From assembly GCA_015056655.1 (NCBI GenBank), contig SVFV01000035.1:1-35963 (forward strand): a stretch of 35,963 nt of DNA, written 5' to 3'. The stretch comes from Butyrivibrio sp. GTDB lineage: Bacteria; Bacillota; Clostridia; Lachnospirales; Lachnospiraceae. The notes under the pieces were generated by a model, which was not told the origin of the DNA, searched no databases, and saw only the letters and a program-made list of their open reading frames with translations. The stretch's first letter is position 1. The number at the start of each line of letters is the position of its first letter. Positions 30,593 to 35,963 of the stretch are shown piece by piece. A program made the position numbers and the translations under genes.

Positions 30593-33109
30593 TTATTGCG
30601 CAGGTACAGGGTTTCCGTCCATATCAAACAGCTTCTCCGCAAGGACTGCCCCTGCCTCATCATATTCGTACTCGATCATCCAGCATCCGTATTCAGTCAT
30701 AACTTTGTTTCCATCTGCGTCATAGAACTTGATTCTGGATATTTGCTTATTCTCGTTGTACTCATATTCAATGATGGAGCATCCCGGAAAGACTATCGCA
30801 GGGTTGCCATTAAAGTCGTAGTATTCGCTTCTTATGACCTGTCCGTAGAAGTTGATGGTGTTCCTAACGTCAACGTCTGGGGTCTGAGCATATTTACATT
30901 CCTCTATCTGAACCTTGTAGCCTTCTTCGTTCTTTAATGAAAGCTTTACTGAGTTCTCAACGCCGCGAGTAAACTCCATGGTTATCTCGGCATTGCCCTC
31001 TTCATCAAAGTCAGATCTAAGAACCTGCACTGATGCGAGTTCTTCAATAGTACTTAGAACTCCCTCTTCGCCCGCATCAAGCTGAGCACCGATTTCTTCC
31101 GGAGTTTTTACCATCTCCGTTTCTACTTTGATGGTACATGCAATTGGAATTTCTGTTGCTGTGTTCTCTGCCACTTCATTTAGACTATTTTCTGTATGCT
31201 GCTCATCGTCAGGTTCTTTTTTTAGGTGCAGCTTCCAATATGTCGTATATTTTCCAGCCTGAAGCCTTATCTTGGCTATTTTCTTCTTATCTGTGACAAC
31301 TGCGTTCCTTTTTGAGCTGTAGAATCCTGTCACATGGTAGCCTGCAGCAGAAAGTGCATCGCTGACTGACTTATCGTTAGTGTACACCCCTGTATAATCC
31401 GATATCTGGCAATACAAGAATCCTCTTGAGAAGTAAAGCGAAGCCTCTTTCTGACAGTCCATAAGTACTGTGCAGACTTCAGTCCTTGCATGATCTTCTC
31501 CAAAATATATGTCCTTTTTAAAGCCTCCAAATTTCTTGTAATACACAGTTGGCAGCATATCTGTATATACAGGTGCTTTTGCAGCTTCAAGTATTGTTTC
31601 AACAGCCCTTTCATCGGCCTGAACTATTGTCTGAACAGAGATTTTCTTTTCTTTGTAGCCAATCTTCTGATATTCGGTTCTTACTCCCGCCAATAGGTGC
31701 GGAACAAACACTATAAGGATCAGTGTTGTCACAAGTATTGCTGCCATCTGAGCTGCGGCTCTTTTTCCGTTGGTGTTATTATATTTCCGAACTGACTTAG
31801 AATTATCTTCATTTTCTATTCTTTCAGGCAGAGACACCGGTGTGAATCTGGTCAGGGCAAGTATGAACAACGGGTTATATCTGACATCCGCGAAGTGGTG
31901 TTCTTCTATGGACTGGGCCGTTATGAGCAGCATCAAAAGAAGAAGTCTTCTGTCTCCGGCCTTCAGTGCCTTACGCGCAGAGAGAATCCATAGAGCTGCA
32001 TATATTACAAATATGATGATTCCGTATCTAACCAGGATATTTATGTATGACGAATCCAGATAGAAGTATTTATAAGCGTTATCGACGCTTCCACCGCCAA
32101 ATCCGTACATTTTGAAGTATGTACCAAGGAGTTTTATTCCGTAGCTGGAAATGCCCGTATATGACTCAGAAATGCGCAGGTCGATTATGCCATCCACTTT
32201 TCTGGCAAGTGCGCTTCCTTTTCCATAAAGATATGCAAAGCCAACAAGCATAGCCGTACCCATGGGAATTGCTACGGTGATGAGCCAGAAAACGATGGTG
32301 TTCCAAATGTCTCTTTTTTGTGAGCCTTTTTCTCTTATCCCTTTGAAGAAGTTTCTTTTTGATTTATTGTTGGAATCGGTATTTAGATTATTGTTATTTG
32401 CTTTATCGATGATTTGTTCAGAAGTATTGCTCTTTTTCTCCATAAACATATCGAAGATTATGAAGATTAACATAATCCCGGCGCATAATACCGCTGTCTG
32501 GCCATTATGGTAGAAATAAAAAAGCGCCATGGCTGCCATAACAATAAGTATCATGGCTTCGTCGGTTATTTTTCTCCAAACCGCCCAAATATAGCCTATT
32601 GCAAAGAGTATCCATGTAGCACTATCCGTCGCAAATACCGTGCCTAAAGATCCCCTCACTCTGTATCCATAGTCCCTGAAGGATATGTAGGTATAATTAG
32701 CAATAACACCGCTAAATGCCATGAATGCAGCGGCTATGATCACCGCTCCTACTACCGCTGTCCATACCTTAAGAATTCTGTCTGTCTTTACGTCAATGGC
32801 TCCTGCAATTAGTAACCCTGCATGCAGAACATCAATATATGTATTATGTTTATATGCCGCGACAGAAGCCGCCAATACAATGGCAGCTATGATTATGCCT
32901 TTAATATTGTCCAAATGAGTAATTATCTGCGCTCCCAGCACAATACTGAACATCACAATAAAGAACCTGTCCGTCTTCCCAATAAAGGACAGGTCAAAGG
33001 TTGTGTTCTTTAGCGCACGATATAAGAGATACAGTGCCATTGCTGCAATATATAGCCACTCTGTCACTGGCTTTATTTTATTTATGTTATCTGCATAGAA
33101 TTTATTCAT
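30593..33109 (-). CDS. Polymerase/ligase-like membrane protein with large extracytoplasmic tail, 838 aa
   Basis: Residues 15-430 hold about 11 membrane segments and a loop ending DSSYINILVRYGIIIFVIYA, reminiscent of the Wzy/O-antigen ligase family. Residues 440-462 add a further membrane segment (AAAQMAAILVTTLILIVFV), followed by an extracytoplasmic domain of about 370 residues. That domain ends in repeats of the pattern E-Y-E/D-Y-N/D-E-x3-I/L-x-x-x-K/F-x-D-x-D-G-N (two clear copies, 780-838). The start ATG at 33109 has no ribosome site, and a TATAAT with extended TGC lies just 8 nt before it. It may polymerise or ligate a glycan made by neighbouring genes; the C-terminal tail is of unknown role. 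Confidence 0.7.
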   Translation of the reverse strand: MNKFYADNINKIKPVTEWLYIAAMALYLLYRALKNTTFDLSFIGKTDRFFIVMFSIVLGAQIITHLDNIKGIIIAAIVLAASVAAYKHNTYIDVLHAGLLIAGAIDVKTDRILKVWTAVVGAVIIAAAFMAFSGVIANYTYISFRDYGYRVRGSLGTVFATDSATWILFAIGYIWAVWRKITDEAMILIVMAAMALFYFYHNGQTAVLCAGIMLIFIIFDMFMEKKSNTSEQIIDKANNNNLNTDSNNKSKRNFFKGIREKGSQKRDIWNTIVFWLITVAIPMGTAMLVGFAYLYGKGSALARKVDGIIDLRISESYTGISSYGIKLLGTYFKMYGFGGGSVDNAYKYFYLDSSYINILVRYGIIIFVIYAALWILSARKALKAGDRRLLLLMLLITAQSIEEHHFADVRYNPLFILALTRFTPVSLPERIENEDNSKSVRKYNNTNGKRAAAQMAAILVTTLILIVFVPHLLAGVRTEYQKIGYKEKKISVQTIVQADERAVETILEAAKAPVYTDMLPTVYYKKFGGFKKDIYFGEDHARTEVCTVLMDCQKEASLYFSRGFLYCQISDYTGVYTNDKSVSDALSAAGYHVTGFYSSKRNAVVTDKKKIAKIRLQAGKYTTYWKLHLKKEPDDEQHTENSLNEVAENTATEIPIACTIKVETEMVKTPEEIGAQLDAGEEGVLSTIEELASVQVLRSDFDEEGNAEITMEFTRGVENSVKLSLKNEEGYKVQIEECKYAQTPDVDVRNTINFYGQVIRSEYYDFNGNPAIVFPGCSIIEYEYNENKQISRIKFYDADGNKVMTEYGCWMIEYEYDEAGAVLAEKLFDMDGNPVPAQ

Positions 33110-33117
33110 AATACTGT

Positions 33118-33126
33118 ATTATAGCA
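33118..33126 (-). promoter_or_regulatory. Extended -10 promoter element before the 838-aa gene
   Basis: On the minus strand the sequence is TGCTATAAT, an exact extended -10. The -35 region is poor, as is common for extended -10 promoters. Initiation 6-7 nt downstream would fall about 2 nt before the ATG at 33109, predicting a leaderless or nearly leaderless mRNA. Confidence 0.45.
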
Positions 33127-33219
33127 TATTCATGGGATTATTTAGATAAATGAACACTTACAGTGTATATTTTTACACAATGAAAACAGAGCGGCATCAC
33201 ATAATTATCAGTAATCGCA

Positions 33220-33253
33220 AAAATGTCTGCGGTAGCACTAGACTACCGCAGAC
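33220..33253 (-). terminator. Strong hairpin terminator downstream of the FRG gene
   Basis: GTCTGCGGTAG (33225-33235) and CTACCGCAGAC (33243-33253) are perfect 11-bp arms around a 7-nt loop. Read on the minus strand the stem is followed by ATTTTTGC, so it should end transcripts from the FRG gene, whose stop is 184 nt upstream. Confidence 0.8.
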
Positions 33254-33436
33254 CAACTATAGCTGAAATAATTACATTTTTTCATTATGACATGCTTTCG
33301 AGAAAAACATTTTAGGATAATTTTCTTATGAGTATTAACAAAATCGTTCATTATCACCTTGTATGATTCATGAATATCCTATAGGACTGTTGCAACATAT
33401 CTAACTAGCACAAAAATACCGCAGCAGTTCCTGCTA

Positions 33437-34765
33437 TCATATCGTGCTTTTGATATAATCAGCAACGTCATCGATTTCCGGATACACTTTTGCCTTGTTT
33501 ATTCGCATATCGTCTAATTCTCTTAGTATTTCCTCTTTATTATTTATCACGCATATTATGGTTTTGCCTTCAGATTTCAATCTCAATTCAGATACCTTAT
33601 TATTCTTTGCTTCGCCGTATACATTATCAATAAGTCCGCAAACAATAAAAGCGCCCTCTTGATTATCAATCCTGCGATTCCTTTTGGGCGGAATACATAT
33701 TGTCACATCGCTTAAATCCTGTGGCTTGATCTCTGACTTAAAGCCTGGACGTTCCATTCTTACTTCGTAAACCAGGCCCTCTATAATCTGCGCAAAATGA
33801 GCGGGATCCTCTTCTCCCTTTTTGACAGCATTATAGAATAATATCTGATCTTTCTTTGTAAAAAGCGGAAGCGATGTGAGCATTGCAATTTTATCACTTT
33901 GCGCATACTTAACTTTTGATTCCTCCGCTTCAAACATAATCACCTCTCCATGATAATCACTGTTTGTCTCACAGGCGAAATATAGCGCTACAAGCGGATT
34001 CATTGTAATATCAAGCAATCTGGTCGGAAGTCCATAATGTTGCATTTCTGCGAGCTTATCAATATGAGTGTCCAAGTTTTCAAAATCTTGTGGACACCTT
34101 GCCATAAGCTCCATATACATTTTCTTTTCATTATCAAGCCATGTATCTTTCCTAAATAACGAAGGAAGTAATTCGTAAGAAATCATACTATGTCCACGGA
34201 AAAATCTCTGCCCAGTACCATTTCTTATCAATTCCAGCAGCTTTACATACTCTGAAATTGATGAAATAACTCGCAAGTCAATGTTATCAGCATCATAGAC
34301 AATACCATCTTTTTCTTCTATTCTCGGAACATCTTTATTGTCAGGACGCCATTTTTCATATAGCATCATGATTTTCTCAAGCTTACGTACCTTAGTCCCA
34401 TAAAGCTGAAGAATATACCATACCAAAGCAAAATTCTCATAGTTGCTTAATTTTTGTATCTCTGGATTTTTCCCTTTTATATCATCCAGAATTGGTAACA
34501 ACACCTCTGCCAATTCCCACTCGTCCTTTGCAAATTTTCTCGCGAATAGGTTATCAAGCGGAGATCCTTCATCCTTCAGCCTATCATGAATATCTTTTTT
34601 CGAATATTGTGGTCTTCCCAATAATGGATTAATATCACAATAGCCTTCCGTGCATAATTTCTGAAATAGAACATCTTGAAATGCTGCCTGTACTAATTCA
34701 TTGTTATTTAATTGATCATTATCAAAACTAAAGAAAAAGAAGAAGATAATCACCCCCCTAAACAA
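33437..34765 (-). CDS. FRG-domain protein, 442 aa
   Basis: Contains the FRG signature: QRFFRGHSMISYELLPSLFR (about residues 186-205) and, after an acidic helix, MQHYGLPTRLLDIT (241-254) followed by NPLVALYFACE. FRG proteins are a widespread family of unknown biochemistry, often next to phage-defence or regulator genes. The N-terminal 180 residues are helical without a known domain. The start is uncertain: there is no ATG, TTG at 34765 is the outermost codon, and the best ribosome-site match AGGGGGGTGATT lies just inside the frame, followed by poly-pyrimidine (TTCTTCTTTTTC) that encodes a doubtful IIFFFFF stretch. It diverges from an XRE-type regulator. Confidence 0.75.
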   Translation of the reverse strand: MFRGVIIFFFFFSFDNDQLNNNELVQAAFQDVLFQKLCTEGYCDINPLLGRPQYSKKDIHDRLKDEGSPLDNLFARKFAKDEWELAEVLLPILDDIKGKNPEIQKLSNYENFALVWYILQLYGTKVRKLEKIMMLYEKWRPDNKDVPRIEEKDGIVYDADNIDLRVISSISEYVKLLELIRNGTGQRFFRGHSMISYELLPSLFRKDTWLDNEKKMYMELMARCPQDFENLDTHIDKLAEMQHYGLPTRLLDITMNPLVALYFACETNSDYHGEVIMFEAEESKVKYAQSDKIAMLTSLPLFTKKDQILFYNAVKKGEEDPAHFAQIIEGLVYEVRMERPGFKSEIKPQDLSDVTICIPPKRNRRIDNQEGAFIVCGLIDNVYGEAKNNKVSELRLKSEGKTIICVINNKEEILRELDDMRINKAKVYPEIDDVADYIKSTI

Positions 34766-34833
34766 GCATCACATATATCCATATTATCATAAATAAGTGA
34801 CTGCAGCACCTCGCCTCCCATACCTCTCAACAT

Positions 34834-34849
34834 TGTCGTTACAACGACA
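34834..34849. promoter_or_regulatory. Palindromic operator candidate in the FRG/XRE divergent region
   Basis: TGTCGTTACAACGACA is a perfect palindrome with 7-bp arms and a 2-nt centre, 70 nt upstream of the FRG frame. It is a plausible site for the neighbouring HTH protein. A second inverted repeat, TGCAATAT (34919-34926) / ATATTGCA (34957-34964), surrounds the XRE promoter. Confidence 0.5.
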
Positions 34850-34948
34850 CAAGAATTCTCTTCAAGCTCATATAGAACCTATATATCCTTCAAGAGAAGA
34901 TCGTATCTTTAGTCAATATGCAATATATTAACTATTGTCATCTATGAT

Positions 34949-34977
34949 TTGTCGTGATATTGCATCTTTTATATTAA
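34949..34977 (+). promoter_or_regulatory. Candidate promoter of the XRE regulator
   Basis: TTGTCG (34949-34954), 17 nt, TATTAA (34972-34977), 19 nt before the start codon and just upstream of AGGAGG. Spacing is ideal while both boxes are only moderate. The right arm of the 8-bp inverted repeat falls in the spacer, suggesting repression. Confidence 0.5.
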
Positions 34978-34996
34978 CCACTAGGAGGAATATGAA

Positions 34997-35692
34997 ATGT
35001 ACAGAGAGCTACTCAAATCAATTGGTCAAAACGTAAGGATTCGAAGAAAAGCACAGGGGTTATCTATTCTTGATTTATCCCATAAATCCGGTGTATCCTT
35101 CTCTACTCTATCAGCGCTTGAAAATGAACATTCTAATAATATAAGTGTAAAAGTATTATATGAACTTGCGTCTGCTTTAAATACAGACTTTCTTTCGCTT
35201 GTTACGCCTATAATTTCGCAGGACGAATATATTATTTCACCCAACCAATTTGATGAGGAAGACTGTATTAACAGTATTGCAAAATCAGACATAAAAAAAA
35301 CATATTATCCACCCATCATGCGTCATCATCAAATATCTTCTATGCTCGAATTAGCCATCATCTTACCATTATTAAATCCAAATGATTTATTTGATGTCCA
35401 TTATCGAATTTTGGGTGCTGCCATAGGCTATGAAGATTACATTTCTGAAAAATTTGATTGGCTTTGGAATTCCGTTCCGGATTCACCCTCTAAACGATAT
35501 GTGCAAAAAGAATTGGACAAAATACATTCCATTCGAAATGGTATAGATTACGTTGAAGATTTTATAGACACTTCTAATGAAGAGCTTGATGCTTTACAAG
35601 AAACTTTGGAAAACAAGAGAACGTTCCTTACTATGCTAAGAGATACCATAAATGCTAATTGTATGTTTAACACGTATAATCATAAAATGTAA
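34997..35692 (+). CDS. XRE-family HTH regulator, 231 aa
   Basis: Residues 8-72 form a Cro/C1-type HTH: IGQNVRIRRKAQGLSILDLS, HKSGVSFSTLSALENEHSNN (recognition helix) and a closing LYELASALNTDFLSL. The rest is helical, without a recognised domain, and ends in a heptad-like helix. AGGAGG lies 8 nt before the ATG. It is divergent from the FRG gene and flanked by palindromes, so it probably controls its own and the FRG promoter. It might be the antitoxin or control element of a small defence module; nothing shows this directly. Confidence 0.8.
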   Translation: MYRELLKSIGQNVRIRRKAQGLSILDLSHKSGVSFSTLSALENEHSNNISVKVLYELASALNTDFLSLVTPIISQDEYIISPNQFDEEDCINSIAKSDIKKTYYPPIMRHHQISSMLELAIILPLLNPNDLFDVHYRILGAAIGYEDYISEKFDWLWNSVPDSPSKRYVQKELDKIHSIRNGIDYVEDFIDTSNEELDALQETLENKRTFLTMLRDTINANCMFNTYNHKM

Positions 35693-35703
35693 AAAGGCTA
35701 GAA

Positions 35704-35745
35704 AAGCTGAGCAGGTCTGGCGTTTAATTTAGACATGCTCAGCTT
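35704..35745 (+). terminator. Hairpin terminator after the XRE gene
   Basis: AAGCTGAGCA (35704-35713) and TGCTCAGCTT (35736-35745) are perfect 10-bp arms; the stem can extend inward with GTCT/AGAC. The following ATCATTATG is only moderately T-rich. Because the arms are symmetrical it may serve both strands, also ending the fragment on the minus strand at 35768. Confidence 0.7.
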
Positions 35746-35767
35746 ATCATTATGTTATCGTACTACA

Positions 35768-35963
35768 TTATTCCCCTATCTTTTCATTTATTGCTTCAAT
35801 CCACTGAATATTGTCTGTCCCAAGTTTTTCTAATAGCTTCACAAAATTACTTGAGCCATCAATATGATCGTTCTGCTCCATGCACTGTAAGCGCTAAATA
35901 ATTAGGCGGATAGCAGCCGCCACTAGACAAGTTCATAATGGATTCAACAATGAACATTTTACT
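35768..35963 (-). pseudogene. Broken gene fragment at the window end
   Basis: Two minus-strand reading segments abut: MFIVESIMNLSSGGCYPPNY then LALTVHG (35956 leftward, running off the window edge), and in another frame MEQNDHIDGSSNFVKLLEKL continuing GTDNIQWIEAINEKIGE (35881 to the stop at 35768-35770). The second could be a 37-aa ORF, but it has no ribosome site and looks like the tail of a larger protein joined by a frameshift near 35880. Family not recognised. Confidence 0.4.

Larger units (their letters stand above)
33110..33436. other. Non-coding gap holding a terminator and a promoter-like box
   Basis: No ORF. It contains the extended -10 at 33118-33126 and the strong hairpin at 33225-33253 (both listed). 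A TGAACACTTACAGTGTATAT segment near 33151-33170 holds a small ACACT/AGTGT inverted repeat. Nothing else recognisable. Confidence 0.5.

Noticed and set aside
1..35963. CRISPR array or cas genes
   Set aside because: No regularly spaced direct repeats and no Cas-like proteins were seen.

Overview
The window looks like a chromosomal segment from a low-to-moderate GC Firmicute. Lachnospiraceae (for example the Butyrivibrio/Pseudobutyrivibrio group) is my best guess. I infer this from strong GGAGG-type ribosome binding sites, sigma-A-like promoters, and gene families common there: DUF3990, DUF4214, LicD proteins, IS66, Panacea and FRG proteins. No rRNA, tRNA or CRISPR array was seen.

Positions 1-10,700 are an accessory, decaying region. 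Two IS66-family 3' ends (1-588 and 7879-8327) lie in the same orientation, and each ends in the same terminal repeat. Around them are minus-strand small genes of toxin-antitoxin or defence type: a tightly packed operon led by a DUF3990 ADP-ribosyltransferase-like toxin (3475 down to about 704), a gutted UvrD-like helicase, a DUF2971 remnant, and a three-gene operon ending in a SecB-like chaperone. A CDP-glycerol glycerophosphotransferase-family gene (5143-6396) is intact. Two broken copies of its 3' tail occur at 3667-3735 and 10586-10690, so the region has been rearranged repeatedly.

Positions 10,694-26,515 are a surface-polysaccharide locus. Leftward from 15,745 runs a cytidylyltransferase/Gfo-Idh-MocA oxidoreductase fusion, then a LicD transferase, a metallophosphoesterase in the same frame behind a single TAG, a glycerophosphodiester phosphodiesterase, and a PsiE-like membrane protein. 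Together these suggest synthesis of a CDP-activated small alcohol or alditol, its transfer to a glycan as a phosphodiester, and turnover enzymes. Rightward from 15,876 are a GT-B-like protein and a DUF4214 protein. Leftward from 26,515 is the core export operon: gmd, rmd, GT4, Wzm, Wzt, a small helical protein, GT4, GT4. Gmd plus Rmd make GDP-D-rhamnose, and the ABC exporter carries a carbohydrate-binding tail. The logic resembles ABC-exported D-rhamnan polymers.

Positions 26,660-28,593 hold an unknown, possibly truncated gene and a regulated toxin-antitoxin-like pair: a 62-codon ORF and a zinc-finger/HTH/Panacea protein. The pair sits behind a perfect 10-bp inverted repeat that overlaps a near-consensus promoter. 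Positions 28,758-33,109 hold two more large glycan membrane proteins: a GT4 fused to a membrane domain, and a polymerase-like protein with a long extracytoplasmic tail. Positions 33,437-35,963 hold an FRG-domain protein divergent from an XRE-type regulator, then a broken gene at the window edge.
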